From NCBI RefSeq assembly GCF_019457905.1, contig NZ_JAHZSV010000003.1:1-64000 (forward strand): 64,000 bases of DNA. The letters run 5' to 3'. The notes under the pieces were generated by a model, which worked only from the letters and a program-made list of their open reading frames with translations, did not search any database and was not told the DNA's origin. Below are positions 15,925-24,177 of the stretch, one piece after another. The stretch's first letter is position 1. The number at the start of each line of letters is the position of its first letter. The position numbers and the translations under genes were made by a program. This DNA comes from Flagellimonas abyssi. GTDB lineage: Bacteria > Bacteroidota > Bacteroidia > Flavobacteriales > Flavobacteriaceae.

Positions 15925-17592
15925 TTAACCCCACTCCAGGGAAAAATCGGAATGTTCCTTTAACTCCGTGTCCAACTCTTGGGAAAAGACCTCCATTTCT
16001 TGCGTGGAGTAATTGTACGCCTTCTGGAACTCCTCAAAAACAGCAGCTTTATATTTTCGGACACTTTCGATATCAAAATAAAGTCGACCCGTTCTTCTTA
16101 TAAAAAAGTCCAATGGGTTCAACGCCATTTCGTGGGCAATGGTAAATTGAACCTCTGCCCTGATCATTCTTTCTTTGGGTTTGTCGCCTTTTATGTTGGC
16201 ATACAGGTCCAAAATGGATTCGGTCTGCTTGCCGTAGGTGGTCACCAAATACCATGCATCGTACTTCGCAAAACCATCGGCTTGCAGTTGTTCTTCTATC
16301 TGGGCAATATATTTTTTAACGTGTTTGAACTTTTTAAAATCGTTTCCACAAAGTGGAATCTTGTCCGTGGTGCAAGCCTTCAGTTCCACATCATGGTCTT
16401 CCTCCATTTTTTTGGCGATTCGGTTCACCGTTCGCTCCGCCATTTTTCGGTATCCCGTCAGCTTTCCTCCCGCTATGCTGACCAATCCCGTATCGGAAGT
16501 GAAAATTTCATCCTTTCTTGACAATTCGGAGGCTGATTTGCCTTCCTCGTGGATCAAAGGTCGCAGTCCGGCCCAAGAAGAAATGATGTCGTCCAACTCC
16601 AAATCAATATCGGGGAACATATTGTTGACCGCCGAAATCAGGTAGATAGCATCTGCAAGTTCCGTGGTCACATGATCCTTGTCCGAATTATAGTTAGTGT
16701 CGGTAGTACCAATGTAGGTTACTTTACCACGCGGAATGGCGAACATCATCCTGCCGTCGGGAATATCAAAATAAACGGATTGCTTCACGGGGAGTTTTTC
16801 CTTTGGAAACACCAAGTGTACACCCTTGGTCAGGTGCAACCGCTTGCCTTTTTTGGATTGATTGACACTTCTAAGCTCATCCACCCAAGGTCCTGCGGCA
16901 TTGATCACATATTTTGATGACACACGGTATTCATCTCCAAAAACCTCGTCCGAAAACTTGACCCCTGCTACTTTTTCATCCCCATAAACAAAATCCGTCA
17001 CCCTGGTGTAATTGAATATCTCAGTACCAAATTGAAGGCTGGTCTTTAGGTTTTCCAAGGTCAATCGGGCATCATCTGTTCGGTACTCGGCATAATAGCC
17101 TGCACCGTTCAGTATCTTTTTGGGCAAAAGGGGCTCCAACTTCATAGCTTCCTTTTTCTCCAGCATCTGTCGTTTATCATCCCCTGAAACTTGTGCCAAA
17201 ATATCATAGACCTTCAAGCCGATAGATGTCAGCCATTTTCCATAGGAACCCCCCTCGATAAGTGGAAGCAACATTTTTTCGGGAAGCACTAGATGCGGGG
17301 CTAATTTATGCACGATGGCTCTTTCCGAACCCACTTCTTTCACCAGCCAAAAGTCGAACTGCTTTAAGTAACGTAGTCCGCCATGAATCAACTTGGTGGA
17401 TTTACTGCTGGTACCCGATGCGAAATCACCCTTTTCGAGCAACAACACCTTCATTCCGCGAGAAGATGCATCCAAGGCAATGCCTGCGCCTGTGATTCCC
17501 CCACCAATTACCACCAGGTCATAGGTAGAGTTGGCCGCTTTTTGCAGTTTGTCCTTTCTGTCGATATTGGAAAAAGCAATGTTCTCGCCCAT
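15925..17592 (-). CDS. glpD: Glycerol-3-phosphate dehydrogenase, FAD-dependent
   Basis: A 555-residue membrane-associated flavoenzyme that oxidises glycerol 3-phosphate to dihydroxyacetone phosphate and passes electrons to quinone. The FAD-binding motif VVIGGGITGAGIALDASSRG is at about residues 26-45, followed by the family signatures GTSSKSTKLIHGGLRYL and the C-terminal DAO domain. The length fits bacterial GlpD. The start lies 4 bp after the stop of the monooxygenase-like gene, so glpD is the last gene of a three-gene operon. I see no glpF or glpK in the window, so it may serve phospholipid turnover or imported glycerol 3-phosphate. Confidence 0.94.
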   Translation of the reverse strand: MGENIAFSNIDRKDKLQKAANSTYDLVVIGGGITGAGIALDASSRGMKVLLLEKGDFASGTSSKSTKLIHGGLRYLKQFDFWLVKEVGSERAIVHKLAPHLVLPEKMLLPLIEGGSYGKWLTSIGLKVYDILAQVSGDDKRQMLEKKEAMKLEPLLPKKILNGAGYYAEYRTDDARLTLENLKTSLQFGTEIFNYTRVTDFVYGDEKVAGVKFSDEVFGDEYRVSSKYVINAAGPWVDELRSVNQSKKGKRLHLTKGVHLVFPKEKLPVKQSVYFDIPDGRMMFAIPRGKVTYIGTTDTNYNSDKDHVTTELADAIYLISAVNNMFPDIDLELDDIISSWAGLRPLIHEEGKSASELSRKDEIFTSDTGLVSIAGGKLTGYRKMAERTVNRIAKKMEEDHDVELKACTTDKIPLCGNDFKKFKHVKKYIAQIEEQLQADGFAKYDAWYLVTTYGKQTESILDLYANIKGDKPKERMIRAEVQFTIAHEMALNPLDFFIRRTGRLYFDIESVRKYKAAVFEEFQKAYNYSTQEMEVFSQELDTELKEHSDFSLEWG

Positions 17593-17596
17593 GTTT

Positions 17597-17905
17597 CTAT
17601 TTGTTGAATTCGTACTCTCGTTCCACCCTGCAAATCCTGACCTTGTACCAGGTATACCATGTTTTTATCCCGTTTTTCTGGGCCTGTCTATGGTCCATAT
17701 TGGCTTTCCAATCGGCAATGGCCTCCAGACTTTCCCAATAACTAACGGTAATGCCCAAGCCGTCCCGGGCACTTTCCATTTCTAAAAAACCAGTTTGTTT
17801 TTTGGCCAAGCTTTCCATTTCTTCGGCCATTTCAGCATATCCTTGGTCGCCATCTGTTCGGAGACTGGTAAAAATTACAGCATAATATGGCTTTTTCAGT
17901 TCCAT
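17597..17905 (-). CDS. Antibiotic biosynthesis monooxygenase (ABM) domain protein
   Basis: A 102-residue ferredoxin-like dimeric fold protein. YYAVIFTSLRTDGDQGYAEM, MESLAKKQTGFLEMESARD and VSYWESLEAIADWKANMDHR are characteristic of the ABM family, in which small cofactor-free oxygenases or haem-degrading proteins occur; here the reaction is unknown. It starts directly after the stop of the upstream hypothetical gene (17906) and ends 4 bp before glpD, so the three genes are almost certainly one transcript. A housekeeping role beside glycerol-3-phosphate oxidation is possible but unproven. Confidence 0.83.
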   Translation of the reverse strand: MELKKPYYAVIFTSLRTDGDQGYAEMAEEMESLAKKQTGFLEMESARDGLGITVSYWESLEAIADWKANMDHRQAQKNGIKTWYTWYKVRICRVEREYEFNK

Positions 17906-18262
17906 TTAGGTGATGTATTCTTTTTCCATAAAGTAATTGACCAAGGCCTCCTTCATTAAAACGGATTGTTCACCGGCTTTTAATGGCGGTAATTGTTCCT
18001 TGATGGTATAGTGCGGCCATCCGTCTTCATCGAAAAAATCAAAATCGTAGTAACCATATGGTTCCAGTAATCGACATATGGCAATATGCATCAAGTTGAC
18101 CTTCTCGTCCTTTTTAAATTTACGATGAAAATTGCCCAATTCCTGAACACCCACCAAATAAACTATTCCGTCCAGTTCCAACGGGTCGCCATCGGAAAAT
18201 TGGGCGGACAGTTTCTTTACCAAAAATTCCCATCGTTCCTTTAATTGCTCGTCTCTTGACAT
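17906..18262 (-). CDS. Conserved hypothetical protein, first gene of the glpD operon
   Basis: A 118-residue soluble protein starting at ATG 18262 (MSRDEQLKERWEFLVKKL). The upstream frame extends seven codons, but the -7 element at 18281-18288 favours the shorter form. It is mostly helical with an acidic and aromatic centre (PYGYYDFDFFDEDGWPHY) and no membrane segment. I do not recognise the family. The stop codon abuts the ABM gene start, showing a shared transcript with ABM and glpD. Confidence 0.75.
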   Translation of the reverse strand: MSRDEQLKERWEFLVKKLSAQFSDGDPLELDGIVYLVGVQELGNFHRKFKKDEKVNLMHIAICRLLEPYGYYDFDFFDEDGWPHYTIKEQLPPLKAGEQSVLMKEALVNYFMEKEYIT

Positions 18263-18280
18263 GTGTTTTACTATGAGTAC

Positions 18281-18288
18281 CAAAGGTA
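18281..18288 (-). promoter_or_regulatory. -7 element (TACCTTTG) of the hypothetical-ABM-glpD operon
   Basis: On the minus strand TACCTTTG matches TAnnTTTG and ends 18 bp before the ATG at 18262. It lies back to back with the plus-strand element at 18302, making this a compact divergent promoter. Confidence 0.55.
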
Positions 18289-18301
18289 CAAATCAATATT
18301 C

Positions 18302-18309
18302 TATATTTG
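18302..18309 (+). promoter_or_regulatory. -7 element (TATATTTG) of the CvpA gene
   Basis: TATATTTG matches TAnnTTTG and ends 13 bp before the ATG at 18323. A matching -33 element is not obvious. Confidence 0.5.
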
Positions 18310-18322
18310 TTAAAACCCTTGT

Positions 18323-18853
18323 ATGAGCTTTTTGGATATTATTATCGGTATTCTTTTGGTCTGGGGCCTTTACAAAGGCTTAAAAAATGGCCTTTTTGTG
18401 GAATTGGCCTCTTTGATTGCCTTGATTGCCGGAATATACGGCGCCATACATTTTTCGTACATCACGGGGGATTACCTTGCCGAACAGTTTGATTGGAGCG
18501 ACCAATATCTGAAAATTGCCGCTTTTCTGATCACCTTTTTTGCCATCATCATTGTAGTGAACTTGGCCGGAAAATTCCTGACCAAGATTGCCGATTTTGC
18601 CATGCTCGGACTTTTGAACAAAATTGCTGGGGGTATTTTTGGTGCGCTAAAGGTCGCCGTAATTTTGGGGGCATTCCTTATTTTCTTCGAAAAGCTTGCC
18701 TCTCCCTTGGGACTGATCAACGAGGAAACCAAAGAACAATCCGTTTTTTACAATCCTATCAAGGAAATCGGAAATTTAGTATTCTCCTATGTTTTGGATG
18801 ATGGGGAAGCTACTCCCTCTCCGGAGGTTGAGACCACGCACGAAATCATATAA
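18323..18853 (+). CDS. CvpA family membrane protein
   Basis: A 176-residue inner membrane protein with four hydrophobic segments: SFLDIIIGILLVWGLYKG, LASLIALIAGIYGAIHF, LKIAAFLITFFAIIIVVNLA and IFGALKVAVILGAFLIFF. The start FLDIIIGILLVWGLYKGLKNG is the classic CvpA signature. CvpA (colicin V production) relatives are linked to envelope homeostasis and bile or stress tolerance in enterobacteria; the mechanism is unresolved. The last 25 residues are a polar tail. It is transcribed divergently from the glpD operon. Confidence 0.87.
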   Translation: MSFLDIIIGILLVWGLYKGLKNGLFVELASLIALIAGIYGAIHFSYITGDYLAEQFDWSDQYLKIAAFLITFFAIIIVVNLAGKFLTKIADFAMLGLLNKIAGGIFGALKVAVILGAFLIFFEKLASPLGLINEETKEQSVFYNPIKEIGNLVFSYVLDDGEATPSPEVETTHEII

Positions 18854-19040
18854 ACAGTTCATTTTTCCCGATAAAACGATTCCTCGCTTCATTTAAAAAC
18901 GATGTAAGGTACAGCTTGCTGTATTTCAACCTGATAAATTGCCCTGACATGGAATTTTTATGGAAAAGGGAAACATCTCCGTTAGCTTAGCAACGAGAAC
19001 ATTAGGGAACTTAGAACACTCCCGGAGAAACACCCCGAAA

Positions 19041-19553
19041 ATGAAAAAAGTATATGGCATTCTATTGGTCATAGTGCTGGCTATTGCATTAAGTTACTGC
19101 AGTACATCCACTGTACAGCAAGAAGAGCAGGACTACACCGAGGCAACCCTTGGCAACGAAAAAATTACAGTAGACCCCGTTAAAATGGAGGAAGACCTAT
19201 TAAATCTGGTGAATCTTCACCGTGAATCTATTGGGTTGGCCATTTTAAGCAAAAGTGACCCCGCCTACAAATATGCCGAAGAGCATAACGACTACATGAT
19301 TTCAAAAAATACACTTAGCCACGATAATTTTCAATCCCGGGCAGAAAAGATTGCCGAGGAAACCAATGCAATCAGTGTATCGGAAAATGTGGCCAGATAC
19401 TATGTTTCAGCAGAAAAAACTTTGGAAGGCTGGCTTAATAGCTCTTCACACAAAGAAGCTATGGAAGGAGATTTTTCTCATACCACCTTGAGCGTTCAAT
19501 TGGATAAGCAAGGTAGACCCTATTATACGCAGATATTCATAAAAGTGAAATAA
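19041..19553 (+). CDS. CAP-domain lipoprotein (SCP/PR-1/YkwD-like)
   Basis: ATG 19041 is chosen because it begins MKKVYGILLVIVLAIALSYC, a lipoprotein signal; the open frame reaches back to 18960 with no signal. The 170-residue protein has a CAP domain: LLNLVNLHRESIGLAIL, YAEEHNDYMISKNTLSHDNF, SENVARYY and GWLNSSSHKEAM. The His and Glu residues of the CAP cavity are present. Members are secreted and bind lipid or carbohydrate, or act as unusual proteases; no role can be fixed here. A clear terminator follows. Confidence 0.85.
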   Translation: MKKVYGILLVIVLAIALSYCSTSTVQQEEQDYTEATLGNEKITVDPVKMEEDLLNLVNLHRESIGLAILSKSDPAYKYAEEHNDYMISKNTLSHDNFQSRAEKIAEETNAISVSENVARYYVSAEKTLEGWLNSSSHKEAMEGDFSHTTLSVQLDKQGRPYYTQIFIKVK

Positions 19554-19572
19554 TCAACCCATTATATTTTGG

Positions 19573-19604
19573 AAAAAGGGCCGGCTACCAAGCTGGCCTT
19601 TTTT
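19573..19604 (+). terminator. Rho-independent terminator after the CAP-domain gene
   Basis: GGGCCGGCT pairs with AGCTGGCCT around an ACCA loop, with G-T wobbles and flanking A/T pairing, and the hairpin is followed by T residues. It lies about 20 bp after the CAP gene stop. Confidence 0.85.
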
Positions 19605-19659
19605 ATTAATCGCTATGTTGGCAGCAAGGTTTTTTTTACCTTTCGTAAAATCTTTGAAC

Positions 19660-20202
19660 ATGGCAATACAGGAACCTTTCAATCTAAATAAATGGATTGA
19701 GAAAAACCGAGATACCCTAAAACCTCCGGTAGGCAATAAAAATTTATACAAAGAGTCTGGGGATTATATAGTAATGATCGTAGCCGGCCCTAACGCCAGA
19801 AAGGACTATCATTACAACGAGACCGAGGAGCTTTTCTATCAACTAGAAGGAAATATTGAAGTCCATATTCAAGAAGATGGGCAAAAAAAGACCATGAAAC
19901 TAGGACCTGGGGATATGTACCTTCATCCCGCCAAGGTTCCCCACTCGCCCGCCAGACAAAAAGGCTCCATTGGGTTGGTAATCGAGCGAAAACGAGCCCA
20001 TCTTGATGCCGAAGATGGTCTATTGTGGTTTTGCGACAACTGCAACCATAAATTATACGAGGTCTATTTTAAACTAAACGATATAGAAAAAGACTTCTTG
20101 GGTCATTTTAAACACTTTTACGGTTCGGAAGAATTACGAACTTGTGATAATTGTGGTACAGTTATGCCTGTGGATGAACGTTTTGTTGCCAAGGAAGAAT
20201 GA
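19660..20202 (+). CDS. 3-hydroxyanthranilate 3,4-dioxygenase
   Basis: A 180-residue cupin iron enzyme that opens the ring of 3-hydroxyanthranilate in the kynurenine pathway. ATG 19660 (MAIQEPFNLNKWIEKNR) gives the usual length; the frame extends 15 codons upstream through the terminator region. The iron ligand region YHYNETEELFYQLEG, HPAKVPHSPARQ and two C-terminal CxxC pairs (CDNCNH and CDNCG) match the bacterial form with its rubredoxin-like second iron site. It overlaps the DUF1304 gene by 4 bp. The product spontaneously gives quinolinate or feeds aminomuconate catabolism; other pathway genes are not in the window. Confidence 0.93.
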   Translation: MAIQEPFNLNKWIEKNRDTLKPPVGNKNLYKESGDYIVMIVAGPNARKDYHYNETEELFYQLEGNIEVHIQEDGQKKTMKLGPGDMYLHPAKVPHSPARQKGSIGLVIERKRAHLDAEDGLLWFCDNCNHKLYEVYFKLNDIEKDFLGHFKHFYGSEELRTCDNCGTVMPVDERFVAKEE

Positions 20203-20573
20203 TACTCATTGTAGCAAAGACCATCATCGGGATTGTAGCATTGTTGCATATCTACTTTTTGTGGCTAGAGATGTTTGCTTGGACCACAAGAGCAAAAAAA
20301 GTTTTCCGCTCATTACCTGATCATTTGTTTGAGCCAACTAAAACATTGGCCGCAAACCAAGGACTGTATAATGGATTCTTGGCTGCTGGGCTAATTTGGT
20401 CTTTGATAATTCAAAATACCGATTGGCAAATCTATGTGGGATTATTTTTTTTGGGCTGTGTTGCTATTGCAGGTATGTATGGAGCAGCTACCGCATCAAA
20501 GAAAATATTCACGGTACAGGCACTACCTGCACTTGTTGGCATAGCTCTTTTGTTGGCTCATCTATTCCTGTAA
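20199..20573 (+). CDS. DUF1304 membrane protein
   Basis: A 124-residue protein with four transmembrane segments and the family start VALLHIYFLWLEMFAW. LAANQGLYNGFLAAGLIWSL and the C-terminal ALVGIALLLAHLFL also match DUF1304. No function is established for the family. It overlaps the stop of the dioxygenase gene (ATGA), so it is translationally coupled to it. I see no catalytic motif. Confidence 0.85.
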   Translation: MILIVAKTIIGIVALLHIYFLWLEMFAWTTRAKKVFRSLPDHLFEPTKTLAANQGLYNGFLAAGLIWSLIIQNTDWQIYVGLFFLGCVAIAGMYGAATASKKIFTVQALPALVGIALLLAHLFL

Positions 20574-20643
20574 ACCGTTCATTCTCTAAGAGATTATTTG
20601 TATAATTGTAAAAATATAACAATACACTCTTAAAAAGTTATAA

Positions 20644-22197
20644 ATGTCAAGAACAGCAACTGCTTTTGGAATAGAAGAAGCCCTAAAAGAATTGGGTCTG
20701 AACGAAATAAACAATGGTACTTCCACAGGAAAAGATTGGTTTTCCAATGGGGACATCATAGAATCGTATTCTCCGGTTGATGGAGCCCTTATCGGGAAAG
20801 TAAAGTCAACAACCCGGGAAGATTACGAAAAGGTAATTACCTCCGCCCAAACAGGTTTTAAAAAATGGCGTACCATGCCAGCTCCGCAAAGAGGGGAAGT
20901 GGTTCGAAAGTTTAATGATGAACTGCGTAGGTTGAAGGAGCCTCTTGGTAAATTGGTGTCTTATGAAATGGGCAAAAGTTATCAAGAAGGACTGGGAGAG
21001 GTACAGGAAATGATTGACATTTGTGATTTCGCCGTAGGCCTATCCCGACAATTGCACGGATTGACCATGCACAGTGAACGCCCCGGTCACCGCATGTACG
21101 AGCAGTATCATCCGTTAGGAGTGGTCGGTATTATTTCCGCATTTAACTTCCCGGTAGCTGTTTGGTCTTGGAACACGGCTTTGGCCTGGGTCTGTGGAGA
21201 TGCCTGCATCTGGAAAGGTTCCGAAAAAACACCAATGACCTCGGTTGCCTGCCAAAATATTGCTGCACGCGTATTTTCTGAAAATGGAGTACCGGAAGGT
21301 ATTTCTTGTTTGATTACCGGCGATTATAAAGTTGGCGAATACATGACCAAAGATGAACGAATCCCCTTGATTTCTGCAACAGGGTCTACCAGAATGGGGA
21401 AAATAGTGGCCAAAACTGTGGGGGAAAGACTAGGAAAGTCATTGTTGGAGCTCGGCGGGAACAATGCCATCATCGTAACACCCGATGCCAATATAAAAAA
21501 CACAGTAATCGGTGCCGTTTTCGGTGCAGTGGGTACTTGCGGACAGCGCTGTACCTCTACTCGTAGGTTGATTGTGCACGAAGACGTATATGACAAGGTC
21601 AAGAATGCCATTGTGGACGCGTACAAGCAAATCCGTATTGGTAATCCTCTCGACGAAAACAACCATGTTGGGCCATTGATCGATAAAGATGCCGTAAAAA
21701 ATTATTTGAACGCCCTAGAAAAAGTAAAGACCGAAGGAGGTAACATCTTGGTTGAAGGAGGAGTTCTGGAAGGTGAAGGTTATGAAAGTGGTTGTTATGT
21801 GAAACCCGCCATCGCTGAAGCTGAAAATCATTTTGAGATTGTCCAGCACGAGACTTTTGGCCCTGTCCTATACATTTTAAAATACAGTGGTGATTTGGAA
21901 AATGCATTGGATATGCAAAATGGGGTAAGACAAGGTCTATCATCGGCCATAATGACGAACAACTTAAGGGAGGCCGAACGATTCCTATCCGTTGAAGGTT
22001 CGGATTGTGGAATTGCCAATGTGAATATAGGTACTTCCGGAGCTGAAATTGGTGGTGCCTTTGGTGGTGAAAAAGAAACTGGTGGTGGTAGAGAAAGTGG
22101 TTCCGACGCATGGAAAGTGTATATGCGAAGACAAACAAACACAATCAACTACACTACCGAGCTACCGCTCGCACAGGGTATTAAGTTTGATCTATAA
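20644..22197 (+). CDS. Aldehyde dehydrogenase, ALDH7/antiquitin type (alpha-aminoadipic semialdehyde dehydrogenase)
   Basis: A 517-residue NAD+-dependent dehydrogenase. The pattern matches ALDH7A1/AmaB closely: GVVGIISAFNFPVAVWSWN, STRMGKIVAKTVG, ELGGNN with the general-base Glu, GTCGQRCTSTRR with the catalytic Cys, and the C-terminal IGGAFGGEKETGGGRESGSD. Family members oxidise alpha-aminoadipic semialdehyde/piperideine-6-carboxylate in lysine catabolism, and can detoxify aldehydes. Its place beside the kynurenine dioxygenase invites the label aminomuconate semialdehyde dehydrogenase, but the sequence points to ALDH7. It may be a separate transcript (71-bp gap). Confidence 0.9.
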   Translation: MSRTATAFGIEEALKELGLNEINNGTSTGKDWFSNGDIIESYSPVDGALIGKVKSTTREDYEKVITSAQTGFKKWRTMPAPQRGEVVRKFNDELRRLKEPLGKLVSYEMGKSYQEGLGEVQEMIDICDFAVGLSRQLHGLTMHSERPGHRMYEQYHPLGVVGIISAFNFPVAVWSWNTALAWVCGDACIWKGSEKTPMTSVACQNIAARVFSENGVPEGISCLITGDYKVGEYMTKDERIPLISATGSTRMGKIVAKTVGERLGKSLLELGGNNAIIVTPDANIKNTVIGAVFGAVGTCGQRCTSTRRLIVHEDVYDKVKNAIVDAYKQIRIGNPLDENNHVGPLIDKDAVKNYLNALEKVKTEGGNILVEGGVLEGEGYESGCYVKPAIAEAENHFEIVQHETFGPVLYILKYSGDLENALDMQNGVRQGLSSAIMTNNLREAERFLSVEGSDCGIANVNIGTSGAEIGGAFGGEKETGGGRESGSDAWKVYMRRQTNTINYTTELPLAQGIKFDL

Positions 22198-22209
22198 AAA
22201 AGAAAAGCC

Positions 22210-22237
22210 GCCCATTTGGACACAGTGCCAAATGGGC
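22210..22237 (+). terminator. Strong hairpin after the ALDH7 gene
   Basis: Perfect 10-bp arms GCCCATTTGG and CCAAATGGGC surround an 8-nt loop, 13 bp after the stop. The following bases (AGTCTTTAAAA) carry only a short T run, so termination efficiency is uncertain. Confidence 0.65.
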
Positions 22238-22558
22238 AGTCTTTAAAACCAACTTAACTAACTCAAACTTAACTTTAAAACCCTATTTCAGTGCCGGATC
22301 ATTGTCGGGAGAAACAGGGTTCTTCACTTAATGTTGAATTCCAAATTTCAAAATATTTAATGGAGAAATTAAGAGGTATGTTACAATTGGTTCTGAAAAG
22401 TGTATAGTTGGTGTATTTTGTTTTATCCTTTGTTTTTTGATTTTTCCTACAAAATCAGATTGTTTTTACAAATAGTGTGGTTTTCGAGCGTTTTATTTAA
22501 TTTTTTAAGATTTTTTTGGTACTTTAAATAAGAACTACGCACAGTTGATTCAACGACT
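22238..22558. other. AT-rich intergenic region with one structured element
   Basis: About 320 bp without a plausible ORF. The only structure I see is an imperfect stem at 22279-22321: AACCCTATTTC pairs with GAAACAGGGTT at 10 of 11 positions, enclosing a smaller CCG/CGG pairing. It could be part of a 3' UTR or a small RNA. The last 60 bp are very T/A-rich and probably hold the promoter of the next gene, with no exact TAnnTTTG. Confidence 0.4.
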
Positions 22559-23116
22559 ATGGATTTGTTAAGTTCTACTATATGGTATTGGGTAATTTTG
22601 GCCGTTACAGGGATAGTTTCGGGTGTCTTGGGATATGTTTTTGGAAAATCAGACACTTCTTCCTCTTCAGATAAATCTATTGAACTGAATATACTGGAAA
22701 TTGAAAATGCCAAATTAAAATCGGACCTTGATACTTGCAGAAAACGTTTGGATTCCAATCATACCAAAAGCTTTAAGTTTGATTCTAAAATAAAGTTTTC
22801 AAAAAACGAAGATTTCATTTTTCACGTAAACGAAGCCAAAGCCATTTATGGAAAGAGTATCAAGGAAAATGATCTAAAGCTTATCGAGGGAATCGGGCCC
22901 AAAATCGAAGAACTCTTCCACAATTTTAACATCAAAACATGGAAAAGCCTATCAGAAACCCCGGTTGATAAATGCCAAGAAGTGCTTGACTCAGGTGGAA
23001 GCCGATACCGCATACACGACCCGGCCTCTTGGCCCATGCAAGCAAAAATGGCCTACGAAGGCCATTGGGAACAACTATTCGATTGGCAAGAAAAGCATAA
23101 GGCAGGAAAATATTGA
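22559..23116 (+). CDS. Membrane-anchored helix-hairpin-helix protein
   Basis: A 185-residue protein. Residues 8-29 form a single membrane segment (WYWVILAVTGIVSGVLGYVF); residues about 40-65 may form a coiled coil (LNILEIENAKLKSDLDTC). The C-terminal half carries a helix-hairpin-helix motif, LKLIEGIGPKIEELF (107-120), followed by DPASWPMQAKMAYEGHWEQL. This C-terminal pattern is common in Bacteroidota proteins described as flap-endonuclease-like or related to ribosomal protein L21/L17 annotations. I see no nuclease residues. Binding DNA at the membrane is inference. Confidence 0.75.
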   Translation: MDLLSSTIWYWVILAVTGIVSGVLGYVFGKSDTSSSSDKSIELNILEIENAKLKSDLDTCRKRLDSNHTKSFKFDSKIKFSKNEDFIFHVNEAKAIYGKSIKENDLKLIEGIGPKIEELFHNFNIKTWKSLSETPVDKCQEVLDSGGSRYRIHDPASWPMQAKMAYEGHWEQLFDWQEKHKAGKY

Positions 23117-23140
23117 TGAAACAAAGACAGACCTGTCTTT

Positions 23141-24136
23141 CTACATCATTCCGTTGGCCTCTACCCATTTAAAGGTGTACTGTTCTTGCGAAAATTGCAT
23201 GCGTTCTGAAATTCTTTGCAGGCGCTCAGGGAGCTTCATCAAATACACCCTAGCTTTCTCCGCTTGGTCGGAAAGTCCACGAAGATTTCCAATATCCCAA
23301 TAATCGTTCAACTTTTTCAGGATATCGATATAATCCTGCGCCGTATATACTCCCAAACGTTGTGCGCAATTGGAAAACTGCTCAAAGGCTTCACCAATGC
23401 TTCCACCAGATTCCCTTAAAAAATGGGCGGGCATTACAATCTTTTTCTTCATCATATCTGCAAAGGCCAATACCATTCCATCAGGATCTTGCCCCATAAT
23501 GGTCTTTACAAATTCACGATAGGCCAAATGATGCCTCATTTCATCTCCAGCGATGATGGTACACATTTTGGCCAACAACCCATTTCCTTTTTGCTTGGCC
23601 ATCTTCCCGACACGCTTATGTGATATATTGGTGGCCAATTCTTGAAATGTAGTGTACACAAAGTTCTTATATGGATCTCTGTCAGTTCCAATGTCAAATC
23701 CATCGGAAATTAGGTGTTGCGTAGTAATTTCTATTTCACGCATGTTCACACGGCCTGATAGGTACAAATATTTGTTCAGGACATCGCCATGGCGATTCTC
23801 TTCCGCTGTCCAGGCACGCACCCATTTGCTCCAGCCGTTTTCTTTTCCACTATGTTGATCTATCCCTTCAACATCCATTAACCAAGACTCATATGTAGGT
23901 AGGGCCTCTTCTGTTATGGTATCGGCAACCAAGGTCACCCAAAAATCATATCCGAGTTCCTTGGCCTCACCGCGAAGCTTTTCAACCTCATCAAAAAATT
24001 TATCACTTTGGGAATCCGGCAAAAAATCTGTGGGCTGCCATATTTTTTCGGTCGGAATAAGAAACTCGTTCATAAAACCGTCAACCTTGGGCTCAATGGC
24101 CTGCATCACTTCCAATCTTACATTCTTTATCGACAT
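23141..24136 (-). CDS. Acyl-ACP desaturase
   Basis: A 331-residue soluble di-iron enzyme that puts a cis double bond into acyl-ACP, needed for membrane fluidity. The two iron-binding motifs EENRHG (112-117) and DEMRHH (198-203) have the spacing of the plant stearoyl-ACP desaturase family. The N-terminal leader is short, as in bacterial members. It is convergent with the helix-hairpin-helix gene and may be cotranscribed with the phosphoesterase upstream (41-bp gap). The position specificity of desaturation cannot be read here. Confidence 0.91.
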   Translation of the reverse strand: MSIKNVRLEVMQAIEPKVDGFMNEFLIPTEKIWQPTDFLPDSQSDKFFDEVEKLRGEAKELGYDFWVTLVADTITEEALPTYESWLMDVEGIDQHSGKENGWSKWVRAWTAEENRHGDVLNKYLYLSGRVNMREIEITTQHLISDGFDIGTDRDPYKNFVYTTFQELATNISHKRVGKMAKQKGNGLLAKMCTIIAGDEMRHHLAYREFVKTIMGQDPDGMVLAFADMMKKKIVMPAHFLRESGGSIGEAFEQFSNCAQRLGVYTAQDYIDILKKLNDYWDIGNLRGLSDQAEKARVYLMKLPERLQRISERMQFSQEQYTFKWVEANGMM

Positions 24137-24177
24137 ACTACGGGGTTTTTTACAAAGGTCTTTATAATTTAATGAAT

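Noticed and set aside
18960-19040. An N-terminal extension of the CAP-domain gene
   Set aside because: It lacks a signal peptide and would bury the lipobox, so ATG 19041 is preferred.
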